Of a stretch of DNA of 64,000 bases, positions 29,733 through 38,764 are shown piece by piece. Each line of letters opens with the position of its first letter. Positions within the stretch are counted from its first letter, which is position 1. The DNA comes from Trichomonas vaginalis G3 (Eukaryota > Parabasalia > Trichomonadida > Trichomonadidae): the NCBI RefSeq assembly GCF_026262505.1, contig NC_067205.1, positions 24,805,693 to 24,869,692 of the forward strand. Direction: 5' to 3'. The notes under the pieces are model-generated. The model searched no databases. It was not told the DNA's origin and worked only from the letters and a program-made list of their open reading frames with translations. The position numbers and the translations under genes are program-made.

Positions 29733-29797
29733 GAGTAAAAAAATTTTATTTTAGGGGGAAACCCGAGTAAATTTAGGTGTTTATTTAGTTAAGCGGC

Positions 29798-30092
29798 TTA
29801 AATTAATGAGAATTTGGACAAGTAGTTCCTGACCCTGAATTGGACTCTTTCGTCATCCCAGTTGCGTAGGAGGTCGTCCCAGAGGAGTTGGTAGAATTGC
29901 CAATCCAAGGACGATTTGTCCTCCCAGGCATTGAGGATGTACTGCTCGTAGAGTCTCATGACCTCTGCCTTGCACCAGACACCCTCTCCCTTGGAACGTA
30001 AGGCTTCTTCGAAGTGCTCGAATGCGATTGGCTGCTGACCATCTGAAATGACACTTTTTGTCCGTTTGGTCAATGTTTGTGTCTCGTGCCAT
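29798..30092 (-). pseudogene. Small aromatic-rich protein
   Basis: Minus-strand coding starts near ATG 30092 (MARDTNIDQTDK) and ends at 29798. The central part is helical and aromatic (EVMRLYEQYILNAWEDK, LDWQFYQLLWDDLLRNWDDE). The family is unknown. About one break. It converges on the HNH remnant, separated by about 65 bases with a GGGGGAAACCC hairpin. Confidence 0.4.
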
Positions 30093-30180
30093 AGTCGACG
30101 AAAATACAGACAAACAGGTTATATATGAGTTTGAGACCAAGAATTCCCCACATTTAAATTCAAATTCGAATAAAAATTTT

Positions 30181-32320
30181 TTACTTCATGCAATGTTTTA
30201 TTTCTGTGCCGTCTTCAAGTATACCCCAGTACTTACGCTTGGAGAGGACATGAACTTCGGTGAAAATTTTGTCCAATTTGAATTGACCCATCTTTTCACC
30301 GACCATACCCATTTCAATGAGTTTGTTATACCCTTCTTCGTTCGTCATGAGCGCGTCAATGTTCTCATAGTAAACCTTCACTTTGGATTTACTCGAGAAG
30401 AATTTGTTGTAGTTGTCAAGGACTGCCTTTGCGAACTGAGGATAGACCAATGTTCGACAATAGGTTTTACTGTGGTTACTAAGCCACTTGACCTTGAGTA
30501 AATTCGTATTTCAAAACAAAAGGAGAACCTTTCAACAAAGTTGTCGACCTTCTCATAGTGTTTACTCTTCATCGCTTGAGGTTTCTTAATGGAATATCCC
30601 CATGTCGAATTCATAAGCAATTTGAGTGTCATTGCAAGTTTGGGGTTTGAAGCTTTCCTAATATCATAGAGTTGTTGTATGACTTTTCCAACTGTATAGT
30701 TCCTTCCCGGGAACTCACCGTCTTCGTTTGGAATTCCAGTCGGGATATATTGGACGAACCTCATGTACGCAGCGTTAAGGTCGACATAGTATATCTTTTC
30801 ATCTGAGTCGAACTTATCGCATCCAATTGGTCCAGTTTGTGGAAATTCAAGTGAGTCTCTTATCTTCTGAGAAACTTCTCCTGTTATCTCATAAACATCG
30901 TCGAAGCAACCTGTTTCATATAAAACCTTCTGACCTAACTCAGATGCTCTCCAATACAATTTGACGTCAATTGGATGTCTCAATGGAAGTTTGTTTATAG
31001 CATCTTGAAGTTCTTGCAACCTCATTGGAAGTTCTTCTGGTTCAGGTTGGTATCCGAACAATCCAACTCCTTTGGAATGTGTACTTCTTTTGTACTATAA
31101 CTTTGTCTGGAACAACTTTTGGTCTTGCTAACAATGAAAAGTTTGTTTCGTCTTTTGGTACAAAAGTTTCTGTCAGCTTGTCATCTGGAATTGGTTCCAA
31201 CAAACCTTTCTCGAAAAGAATGTTTACAGCTCTGACAATGTTGCACTTGCCTTTTCCGAACAATGGGTTTGTAAGACTTTCGTTCAACATGAAGTGGTTG
31301 TGGACAATTACAATCTTCAACCATGGTAAGTCTTTGTCAACAACATAGTCGTCATGTGAAGAACCTTTAGCTGTAGGTATGTTGACTCGGATATTGACAT
31401 TTGCCAACGGTGCAATTTTTGCCAATTGACCTCTGAGAATGTACCTTGTCTTCACACATGACTCAAGATACTTCATCTTCTCATCTGTAACAAGACCAGA
31501 GTTCCTGAGACATGTAAGAATACAAGGTTCATTGACAATTGTTTCAATTGAATTGTAAATTCCATACCTTGTCAAGTCAATGTCAGACTTATTTATGAAC
31601 GGGAAGTATCCAGCATGTTGTCTGACTGCTTGAGGGTTAGGTTGGTACCATTCGAACTTGACACTTGCAATTCCTTCAATTGCATTCAAAATGTCTGAGT
31701 CGGAGTCAACCATTTGTTCTCTCTTTGTAGTCTTGAAAGCGTCAAGAAGTTGCAGCTGTTTGACATTGCCATGTGCATAGTAAATGTGACCATCCAAATC
31801 TGTTATGGTTAGTCTGAGATTGTATCCTTTCTTATTTCCGTCTTGAATGCAGCAAGTACACCCATGAAGCCTTCTTTGTTCTTTCCTTCGTCAAAGTTTA
31901 CTGTAAAGGTTCGACCAGATGTAATTTGACTTCTAACTTCACGATACTTTTCATATGCATATCTTGTTCTTTCCATGGGAGCATGTGCGTCTTCACCTTT
32001 TCCTTTTTTCCTTCTCAAAGGATGCAATTGTTCGTCATGTTTCCAGTAGAATCTGGCAAAGCCGTCGTGTCCTTCAACTTGAGGTTCACTAACATCGAAA
32101 GGCATGTCCATAAGACGTTCTTCTTCTAACCTCTCTAGTCTGTTTGGATAATTTGCACGTGCTGTTTCCAAGTCCATTTCGTAGCGAAGACCAGACAATT
32201 TGTCATAGACTTTTATGGGTCTTCCCTTCCTATATTTAAAATTCTTCGAAACTCTCCAACCATATCTTTGTAACTCTGCTTTTATTCTAGCAGATTTCTA
32301 TCCATTCTATATGGGGGCAT
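30181..32320 (-). pseudogene. Family-B DNA polymerase (Polinton PolB), lineage 2, B copy
   Basis: This is the minus-strand polymerase of Polinton B. Motif A is YYVDLNAAYMRFV, motif B LLMNSTWGYS and motif C VYYENIDALM; a KRKYWGIL lysine-tyrosine motif follows. The N-terminal part is a lysine/arginine-rich domain (MPPYRMDRKSARIKAELQRY) plus an exonuclease-like region that is hard to call by eye. The enzyme is very different from the SLYPS-type polymerase of Polinton A, so two polymerase lineages serve these elements. Start at ATG 32320 after a T-rich box. Broken, with about five breaks. Confidence 0.8.
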
Positions 32321-32350
32321 TTTTATAAAAATAAAAAAATGTTTTTTTCT

Positions 32351-32935
32351 TTACTTTACATAACCACCTGCTGCCATAAGTCTTTGACGCCAACCCATAC
32401 CAGCTAATGAAGGTTGACTTGGTTTAGTTTGGAAACTAAACTTTGGTTTTGGTTTATCTTCAGTTTTTGGTTTTTCTTCTTCTATCGGTTTTTCGTCACT
32501 TTTCGGTTCCTCTGACTTTACCTCACTTGCAGGAACAGTTGTGTCGTCAACATCTTCATAAATATCATATGCCATTTGTTTTTGTTTTCCTTTCAACTTT
32601 TTGTGTTTGTTGTAAAGTTTAGAATATTTCGACTCTAAGTCAATGAGATGTTCTATAATGAACTGTTGGTCAGTGAAGTAAACTTTTCCATCTGTTGTCT
32701 CGAAAGCTCCTTCAGACTTCAATATTTTATTTGTGAGAGTCTGTTTCTTTTTTGAGATACTAGCCGTTCCATTTCTATGAAAAGTGACTTTGTAGTTAGG
32801 GTTTGTATTTCCAGACCTGGCACTTTCTATTATTGAATTTTTCTCTTCATCTGTAAGTTCTTTGACAGGTTTTGACAATGGTTCTGAACTTTTTGTTTGT
32901 GGTGTCAAATCTACCGTTTCAACTTCTTCGGTCAT
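32351..32935 (-). CDS. Lysine/proline-rich protein with conserved GMGWRQRL end
   Basis: The protein has 194 residues and looks whole. The N-terminus is acidic, and a central strand-helix segment (YKVTFHRNGTASISKKKQTL) and a coiled helix follow. A charged E/K/P linker leads to a conserved C-terminus (SLAGMGWRQRLMAAGGYVK). The C copy at 63747 has the same end. The family is unrecognised; the composition would suit a virion core or scaffold protein. The start follows TTTTTTACTGAGATGAA. Confidence 0.5.
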   Translation of the reverse strand: MTEEVETVDLTPQTKSSEPLSKPVKELTDEEKNSIIESARSGNTNPNYKVTFHRNGTASISKKKQTLTNKILKSEGAFETTDGKVYFTDQQFIIEHLIDLESKYSKLYNKHKKLKGKQKQMAYDIYEDVDDTTVPASEVKSEEPKSDEKPIEEEKPKTEDKPKPKFSFQTKPSQPSLAGMGWRQRLMAAGGYVK

Positions 32936-32954
32936 TTCATCTCAGTAAAAAATT

Positions 32955-33110
32955 TTAGTTTGGTTTGTTTTCAACTGGTTGTTTAGGTTTTTTAAGTCGG
33001 TCTAAAACTTCCTGAGGTATAGGAAGAACTTGACAAACACGTGGTTGTGTAACTGCTGGAAGTCGACAAATCCATCTTGAACCCATTTGTCTCAATGCTG
33101 TATTGTTCAT
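32955..33110 (-). CDS. 51-residue basic protein
   Basis: This short minus-strand gene runs from ATG 33110 (MNNTALRQMGSRWICRLPAV) to a stop at 32955. It is supported by the same promoter string, TTTTTTACTGAGATGAA, as the next gene downstream, with identical spacing to the ATG. It is proline/lysine-rich at the C-terminus. The function is unknown. The identical promoter makes it more credible than its length would. Confidence 0.5.
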   Translation of the reverse strand: MNNTALRQMGSRWICRLPAVTQPRVCQVLPIPQEVLDRLKKPKQPVENKPN

Positions 33111-33162
33111 TTCATCTCAGTAAAAAATTTACATTCCCCACGTTTGAGGCGGTTGAGGTTGG

Positions 33163-33528
33163 TTATTGTTTACCCATGTTGTGCATGGTTATATCCTCTG
33201 TTAAAGAATCTTTCACCTTGGTCCATATAGTGCCTGCTTGGTTATAGTAGTCATTTGCTTTGTTATAGTAGTTTCCTGCTTGTCTTCCTACATTGTCCAT
33301 CCATCCTTGAACTTTTCCTCTTGTTTCAGGATTTGGAATAAGATTTGCTGCATCTCGTGCTACATCCCAACCTTTCTGTACAGTTTGTATAATAGGTTGT
33401 GCTTTCTCTTTAAGTATACCTAATGTACTCAAAATCTTCCTTCCAACTCCAAATACACCTCTGGCTATTGTTCCCACTGCGGGCAAAAATCTGGATGCAA
33501 CTCCTGCTAATGCGCCAAATAAACCCAT
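33163..33528 (-). CDS. Amphipathic MGLFG protein (adenovirus pVI-like by composition)
   Basis: The protein has 121 residues. A hydrophobic, glycine/alanine-rich N-terminal helix (MGLFGALAGVASRFLPAVGT) is followed by amphipathic helices. A related but broken gene (MGFFGRIGNFF) lies at 36958-37199. Short proteins with an MG[FL]FG start and amphipathic helix in capsid-bearing elements are reminiscent of membrane-active internal capsid proteins. This is inferred from composition only. It is divergent from the integrase, and the start codon lies in a small hairpin CCCAT-TTCTT-ATGGG. Confidence 0.5.
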   Translation of the reverse strand: MGLFGALAGVASRFLPAVGTIARGVFGVGRKILSTLGILKEKAQPIIQTVQKGWDVARDAANLIPNPETRGKVQGWMDNVGRQAGNYYNKANDYYNQAGTIWTKVKDSLTEDITMHNMGKQ

Positions 33529-33545
33529 TTCTTATGGGTTAAAAA

Positions 33546-34504
33546 ATGACGAATCCAAACAAGGACCCCTATGTTTCTAAAGCGACAAAGAAAGCACTCA
33601 TGATAAAAATCTTTAGTTCAACACCAAATGCTTGGTTTATGGATATCTTGGAAAACATTCCGAGGTATAGAGAAGATGGACCACCATACTGGCTAATATT
33701 TGTCGGTCAAAACACAAGATACTGTGAAGCCATACCATTATGGTCCAAAAATATTTTAGATGTGAAAACTGCTTTGACAATATTCGTTGACAAATACCAT
33801 CCAACAAAACTGACATCTGACTGTGAAAGTTCTTTCAAATCAGACGATATTAAAAACTATCTGCGTTCAAAAAATGTAAACCAATATTTCATTGTCGACC
33901 AAAACCATTCTGCTCTTGGTGTCATTGACAGTTGTATAAAAATCTTAAGAGACTTAAATCAACCACAAGGTGGTGAGGTAGATGAAATGTCATATGACGA
34001 CAAATATAGACATTTCTCCATGGCAAAGATGAGACAAGTTTTAAATATTTACAATAACCGTAAACAAAAAGGTTTGGGAAACCACTCCCCCGAAGAAATG
34101 AAAAACAACCCTGACTTAGAGAAAGACTATATATTTAATAGTTTAGTCAAAAGAGACAAACAAGAAAGAATGCCAGGCTTCAAACTTAAGAAAGGTGACA
34201 AAGTAAAAATAGAAATACCTAAACGCGACCCATATGAAAATACTATTGACTATGACAACAATGGGAACCGACAGGTACTCACATTCGTGTTCGTAAAAAT
34301 AGAAGAAAGTATACAAGAGAATATTATGAAGTTTTAGGCAAACATGGCAAAATGTACACACTGCAAGCAGAAGATAAAACTACTATTGTCAGACCTCGTT
34401 TCAAACTTGTCAAAGTTCAAGGTGGTATACTTTCAAAGACAGTTCCTAACAAATATAAGACAACTCCTGACGAATATGCTAAAGAAGTTGAAAATGACGA
34501 CTAA
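33546..34504 (+). pseudogene. Retroviral-type (rve) integrase
   Basis: This is the Polinton integrase, a hallmark gene. Catalytic-core strands are visible: AWFMDILENIP, then KLTSDCESSF, then a segment reading NHSALGVIDSCIK, followed by helical sequence (AKMRQVLNIYNNRKQ) and a C-terminal beta-rich domain (KKGDKVKIEI, KYTREYYEVLGK). It would join element ends to target DNA, giving the 6-bp duplication. It converges with the fibre gene, and the two stop codons overlap. Broken, with about one break. Confidence 0.8.
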
Positions 34505-36086
34505 GCAATTCTATACCATGCGTAAACTGTCATGTAAGGTGGCATGTAGTCTTTACTTTGTCCCGTTGTTTGCGTATATCCTGAAACGCGATGTGTATGG
34601 TTTCCTCTCCCTGAGTGTCACTCCAGTAACAATTTATAGCAAACTTAACGTCGTCTTTAACATCATATCCTTTACCTTTTGTCATTCCTGACCAATCCCA
34701 ATATCTATGCTTATGCCAACCTGCTTGAGATGTACTTAAATTATGTAGTGACTGTGTGCAGGTAAATTTTCACCTGAAATCGTTTTACTTCCACCTGTTT
34801 CCTTTGAAGAGTTTGCACAATACAAAAACCTGTCGACTATTTGTTCCCATGCACCAACACCAAACATTACTTGAGGACCTCTTGCTTCCATAGATGTATA
34901 AATAGAACCTACTGGGTTCATTAAATCAAACATATGAGATATTATAGGATTGTCCTTTTGAACTTAAAATATAGTGCAACCATTTCAGGTTTCTTCTGGT
35001 TTGTGTCAGAATATTTTTTATAATATAATCTTATGTTTCAGGGTGGTAAAGTCTTGACTATAATATTTATTTCTGTCATCTTCATAATAGTATACTATTC
35101 TCGTTTTTTCTATTGCATTATATCTTTTATATCTATAATATTCTAAATATAATGTTGCTTTTTGGTCTACACGTGCGTCAACACATAGTCATAATAATAT
35201 GGTACTGGAGCTGGGTCAGGCAATGTCATATCTGTCATTTCATAAACTCTTAAATATTTCTTTTGTTCGTCTCCATATAAGTTTAAGTAGCAGTTGTTGT
35301 CTAATGGAACTTTAACTTGTGTACCATCATTCTTTTATAGCTTACATACATTTCATTGTTATTTTTCGGAATGAGTTTATACCGTATACCATTTCTTAAG
35401 GAGTGTACAAACTCACATCTAAAATATTTATTTTCTTCATTGACAGAAAAGTCACCAACAATAGTTTCAATATTTTTTGTTCCAACTAAACTTTGGTATA
35501 TTTCATTGACATATGTTTTATCTGCTTTCTTTTCAAGGCTAACGTTTAAGTCTGTTATTTCAGAAGATGTATGTGTATGTCCAACGGCACTTTTACTGTT
35601 TAAGGTTTCTTGTAAGTTTGTAATATCAGATATAGAATGTGTATGAGTCTTTTTAGAATATTCGTTTTCAGCTCTTGTCACTTCACTTGACATTTTATTG
35701 TCAACATATGTTTTGTCTGCTAGTTCAGGATGAGTATGTTCTTTTGTTGCATAAGCATTGTTAGCTCTTTCTTCTTCTTTTGCTATTGCATCGTCTACAT
35801 ATTCTTTGTCAGCTTTGTTGTCAACATCTGCTTTCAAAAGAAGTTCATTTATAGGTTTCTCGTTTAAAGTTCCTTTTGTTGGATTTACACAGACAGTATG
35901 GTTCTTATTGTCTTGAAATAGAAACTCATCTGTCATTGGGTTTATCGTCAGTTTTAAGTTTCCTTCTTTCAATGACTCAGATATCTTAGAATAGTTTGAA
36001 AAGTTTGTTGTGTTCTTATTTAGAGCTTGCATAATGAGTTGTCGGTTGTGTTGTATTTCTCTCATAGACGCTGTTTCATTTGACAT
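34501..36086 (-). pseudogene. Phage tail-fibre/collar-like protein
   Basis: The minus-strand gene starts at ATG 36086 (MSNETASMREIQHNRQLIMQ). The shaft region repeats blocks such as ATKEHTHPELADKTYVDNKM and THTHSISDITNL, then GHTHTSSEITDLNVSLE, which are the histidine-bearing repeats of phage fibre shafts. Near the C-terminus are NPVGSIYTSMEARGPQ, FGVGAWEQI and NLPAHSHY, the features of a phage tail-collar domain. A role in host-cell attachment is inferred. Broken, with several breaks in the C-terminal third. Confidence 0.75.
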
Positions 36087-36104
36087 TTTTATTCTAGATA
36101 AAAT
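36087..36104. promoter_or_regulatory. 18-bp bidirectional promoter
   Basis: The fibre gene and the structural gene at 36105 diverge across TTTATTCTAGATAAA, almost the same string as at 20087-20104. Both genes are probably expressed together. Confidence 0.5.
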
Positions 36105-36953
36105 ATGCTTCCAATAGAAAAAGAAAATTCAAGAGTTGCTACAACTAAACCATTAGATGAACTTTTTACTAATGTCGGTCAAAAGTTTGAGACAGAGACC
36201 GTAAAGCATGAAGGCTATCGTTTTGACTACCCATTAAGATGGCTAAGAGACCCATCTGTCACAAAAGCTATTGGCTTTCGTAGAATGAAGTTTGTGTCTG
36301 TAGAAGATAAAAGTTTTCCATTTATTGTAAGGTTTCATATAGATTATATATCTGAAGGGAAACGAAAAATGTGGGAAGAAATTGAGCTAATACAAGTTGA
36401 CCTTTCATCTTCTCTACAGACTGCGTTAAAAAATATAGAAGATAAAATAAATTCATGTTATGCAAAATATGCTGATGAATATGCAAATACCGAGAGCACA
36501 CTTTATGTGAGAATTGTATATGACAAACAAAATTCACAAGTGTCATTTCAAATCTACGAAGACAATCCAAAGAAAGACGAACAAATATATACAGAATTCA
36601 CTGCAATGTCATGGTATTATTTGCAAAGAATGTTAAATCAGAAAGTCGAACTTCCTTTAGCAAATATTTACAGTCGATATGCAAGAGATGAACCATATTT
36701 ATTTAAAGATGTTTTCGACTCAGATGCTATTATAGTTCATGCTTCATTTTCTGGTGCACAAAACTCTTTTTTATGCTTGGCAAATGACTTTTACGAAAAA
36801 CCTACAAAGCTATACGAACCACCAAGTGGAAGTATTTCAGACTTTCAAGTATGGTTTACTACAGATGGAAGAAAGAGAATAATTCCATTATACCACGCGT
36901 TTTACTTAGAACTTAGTTTCATATACAACTACTATCGAACGGTAAAAATATGA
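36105..36953 (+). CDS. Structural-type protein family, B copy
   Basis: The protein has 282 residues and looks whole. The N-terminus has a conserved TKPLDELFTNVG then YRFDYPLRWLRDPS and KAIGFRRMKF. The middle is strand-rich, and the C-terminus reads FSGAQNSFLCL, then YEPPSGSISDFQVWFTT and PLYHAFYLELSFIYNY. The homologue in C is at 62083-62943 and a diverged one in A at 5753-6621. Divergent linkage with the fibre gene suggests a fibre-base or penton-like part. No database family is recognised. Confidence 0.6.
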   Translation: MLPIEKENSRVATTKPLDELFTNVGQKFETETVKHEGYRFDYPLRWLRDPSVTKAIGFRRMKFVSVEDKSFPFIVRFHIDYISEGKRKMWEEIELIQVDLSSSLQTALKNIEDKINSCYAKYADEYANTESTLYVRIVYDKQNSQVSFQIYEDNPKKDEQIYTEFTAMSWYYLQRMLNQKVELPLANIYSRYARDEPYLFKDVFDSDAIIVHASFSGAQNSFLCLANDFYEKPTKLYEPPSGSISDFQVWFTTDGRKRIIPLYHAFYLELSFIYNYYRTVKI

Positions 36954-36957
36954 TTTT

Positions 36958-37199
36958 TTAATACGGTTGAGGTGTTGGATTTGGTTGCCAACTAGACTGT
37001 GGTGCAGGTTCAGGCTGTTGTATAACAGGAGCTTGCTCTTCTGGTTCAGGGTCTTTAGGTATAATACCAACGAACTGACCTACTCTTTTGCCAATATTTT
37101 TGACTCCGTTCCAAATTCCTCTTCCTACGGTTTTTATTCCATTCCATATACCTCTCCAACATTTCGAAAGAAGTTTCCTATTCTTCCAAAGAAACCCAT
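36958..37199 (-). pseudogene. Second MG[FL]FG amphipathic protein
   Basis: The minus-strand gene starts at ATG 37199 (MGFFGRIGNFFRNVGE) and ends with a P/Q-rich tail (PEPAPQSSWQPNPTPQPY) five bases before the stop of the upstream plus-strand gene. The middle has repeated amphipathic units (WNGIKTVGRGIWNGVKNIGK). It resembles 33163-33528. About one break. Confidence 0.5.
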
Positions 37200-37217
37200 T
37201 TTACTATATGTAAAAAT

Positions 37218-37580
37218 CTAATGTCCACCTAGTCTCTTACGTTTCCTTCTGAGTTCCATAGCATTCTTTAACTGGAGCTCATACATTCTATTTCTCCTCT
37301 GGTAGAAAACATACTCTGGGTCAACTCCTGTGTTCGCGTCATCTGCATAGAGTTGTTTATATCCCACTTCGGGGTTTGTATAAAACTCTTTCCATCTCAT
37401 ATTTGCATACCATGGTGGCAAACCTAACGCAGCGTCATTTGACATGGCAGTTTGCATTTGTACATCTGTTGGCACTTGACCATAGTTTGCCATTGCAGTT
37501 TGTATTCTAACTTCATTTGGAATATTCTCTGGGTTTGGTTGTCCAGGTTGCTGTGCATTCGCTAAGTTCTGTGCGTCCAT
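37218..37580 (-). CDS. 120-residue protein with duplicated IQTAM motif
   Basis: The N-terminus is N/Q/P-rich. Two repeats, VRIQTAMANYGQVP and VQMQTAMSNDAALGL, follow, then an aromatic section (LPPWYANMRWKEFYTNPE) and a basic helix (ELQLKNAMELRRKRKRLGGH). The family is unknown; the size and basic tail suit a minor virion protein. The start follows TTTTTATCTAATATTAAATG. It looks whole. Confidence 0.5.
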   Translation of the reverse strand: MDAQNLANAQQPGQPNPENIPNEVRIQTAMANYGQVPTDVQMQTAMSNDAALGLPPWYANMRWKEFYTNPEVGYKQLYADDANTGVDPEYVFYQRRNRMYELQLKNAMELRRKRKRLGGH

Positions 37581-37603
37581 TTAATATTAGATAAAAATAT
37601 CTC

Positions 37604-37735
37604 TTACGAGTACATATACTGAACATTTGCAGGCATTGGTTCATCTTCATATTCTCTATATCTTTCTGCCACGTCAAATAAGTAAATGACACAATGGAAA
37701 AAACCTAAAACAAGTAGTCCTATTTCAAACCACAT
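37604..37735 (-). CDS. 43-residue membrane protein
   Basis: A short minus-strand gene runs from ATG 37735 to 37604. A hydrophobic N-terminal span (FEIGLLVLGFFHCVIYLF) is followed by an acidic tail (RYREYEDEPMPANVQYMYS). It overlaps the end of the methylase gene by 16 bases and is read in the same direction, as often seen for small viral genes. The function is unknown. Confidence 0.45.
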   Translation of the reverse strand: MWFEIGLLVLGFFHCVIYLFDVAERYREYEDEPMPANVQYMYS

Positions 37736-38538
37736 TTACTTACTAGTAAAATTTCTTTGTTATGACACTTTCTCCAGTTTATAGGACCTCTCTCATATTC
37801 TATCTTATCGTATCTAAACTCATAGTCATGTATGTCCTCTAACCATCTCATGACACTTTCCAAACCACTTTTATCGGATGTAAAGTAAAAGCATGGATGG
37901 TTATGTATAACGTCTAAAGTTTCTAAAGAGTCTCTCAAAGTCCAGTCTACTTGGTATTGAAAATCCCATGTGTTATAGAACGGCGGGTCCACTATAAAGA
38001 AAACATTTTCCTTGTCTTTATATTTTTCATACAACTCTGTCCAATGACATCTCACAAACTCTATACCCTCAATATATTTTTCTATGTTCTCTTTGAAAAC
38101 ATTTGTATAGTTAAGATATAAAACTTTTGACATAAGTGTTTCAATGTCATGAACTCTTATAGCACCACTATATAATAGTCTAGCAGATATACTATCCCAG
38201 TCAATATACTCTGCCTTTTTCAAAACCTCTCTGACAGTATTTTTCTTATCTAATGGTATACGTTCCATCTTACCTATAGGTATCTTTTCTTTTAACTCTT
38301 TCAATATTTTGTTTGTGTCTGGTATATGTTTGAGACGGTTCATATAGTTGTCGAAGTCATTGCATATAATCTTTGAGTCAGGAAATATTGTATGGCACAA
38401 ATGAGATATATAGAAACTTCCACCGAACAAGTCTACAAATGTTAGACCATTCGGTAGTTTCTTAAGTTCTCTCAATAGAATATCTTTACATCTACTCTTA
38501 TTTCCAAAGAAGGGTAACGGTGGTTTTGTAAAATTCAT
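37720..38538 (-). CDS. D12-class DNA adenine-N6 methyltransferase (Dam-like)
   Basis: The protein has 272 residues and looks whole. Motif X is LPFFGNKSRC (residues 8-17). The AdoMet-binding motif I is FVDLFGGSFYIS (about 34-45). A conserved ICNDFDNY follows, and motif IV is VDPPFYN (about 188). The order matches Dam/T4-Dam enzymes, which typically methylate adenine in GATC. It is the last gene at the right end of B, reading inwards from the terminal repeat. Start at ATG 38538 after ATTTTTATTATATATATAAA. Pieces of the same gene lie at the left end of C. The GATC specificity is family knowledge, not shown here. Confidence 0.85.
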   Translation of the reverse strand: MNFTKPPLPFFGNKSRCKDILLRELKKLPNGLTFVDLFGGSFYISHLCHTIFPDSKIICNDFDNYMNRLKHIPDTNKILKELKEKIPIGKMERIPLDKKNTVREVLKKAEYIDWDSISARLLYSGAIRVHDIETLMSKVLYLNYTNVFKENIEKYIEGIEFVRCHWTELYEKYKDKENVFFIVDPPFYNTWDFQYQVDWTLRDSLETLDVIHNHPCFYFTSDKSGLESVMRWLEDIHDYEFRYDKIEYERGPINWRKCHNKEILLVSKCGLK

Positions 38539-38580
38539 TTTATATATATAATAAAAATGTTTTTTCCTGAAAAGTGACAG

Positions 38581-38654
38581 AAAAGTAGTGGGGGGCTAGA
38601 GGGCACGAAGTGCCCGGAAGCCCCATTCCCTTTTTTTTTTTTTTTTTTCAATCA
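38581..38654. repeat. Right terminal inverted repeat and target duplication of Polinton B
   Basis: The inverted counterpart of the left end: a GGGGGGCTAGAGGG to GAAGCCCC hairpin, ATTCCC, a T-run (38631-38648) and CAATCA at 38649-38654. Confidence 0.85.
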
Positions 38655-38764
38655 TACTCTTATTCATACATCATATTTTAAAAACTTTTTTGCAATATGA
38701 TATATGTAAAGTGTCAAAAATGAATTGAACCGAATTTTCATGCATTACAGATGATCAAATTACA

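Larger units (their letters stand above)
13426..38648. mobile_element. Polinton (Maverick) B, complete end to end, broken
   Basis: This is a 25.2-kb virus-like element with a 6-bp target duplication CAATCA (13420-13425 and 38649-38654). Its terminal inverted repeats start with an A-run, then GGTATT or GGGAAT, then GGGGCTTCC and an inner GGCACTTCGTGCC hairpin. Parts from left to right: an extra left-end gene, the capsid/helicase/ATPase block, a variable module of small genes around an iteron locus, PolB, small virion genes, integrase, fibre, a structural gene, small genes, and an adenine methylase. Several genes are whole; overall there are about 25-30 breaks. Near-identity to C over 10 kb says both are recent. 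Confidence 0.9.
12675..38749. mobile_element. Hairpin-rich transposon (~850 bp) carrying an inserted Polinton
   Basis: The terminal inverted repeats are TGTTGTGCATGAAAATTCGG at the left and the reverse complement of TGTAATGCATGAAAATTCGG at the right, extending to GTTCA. A 15-bp target duplication, GATGATCAAATTACA, flanks them. The element's own DNA is 12675-13425 plus 38649-38749; the rest is Polinton B. Its interior holds six long hairpins (13005-13374) and AAAGTGAC/TTTACATG motifs near the left end. It has no coding potential, so it is non-autonomous. It inserted in a host gene first and was then a target for the Polinton. Confidence 0.8.
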
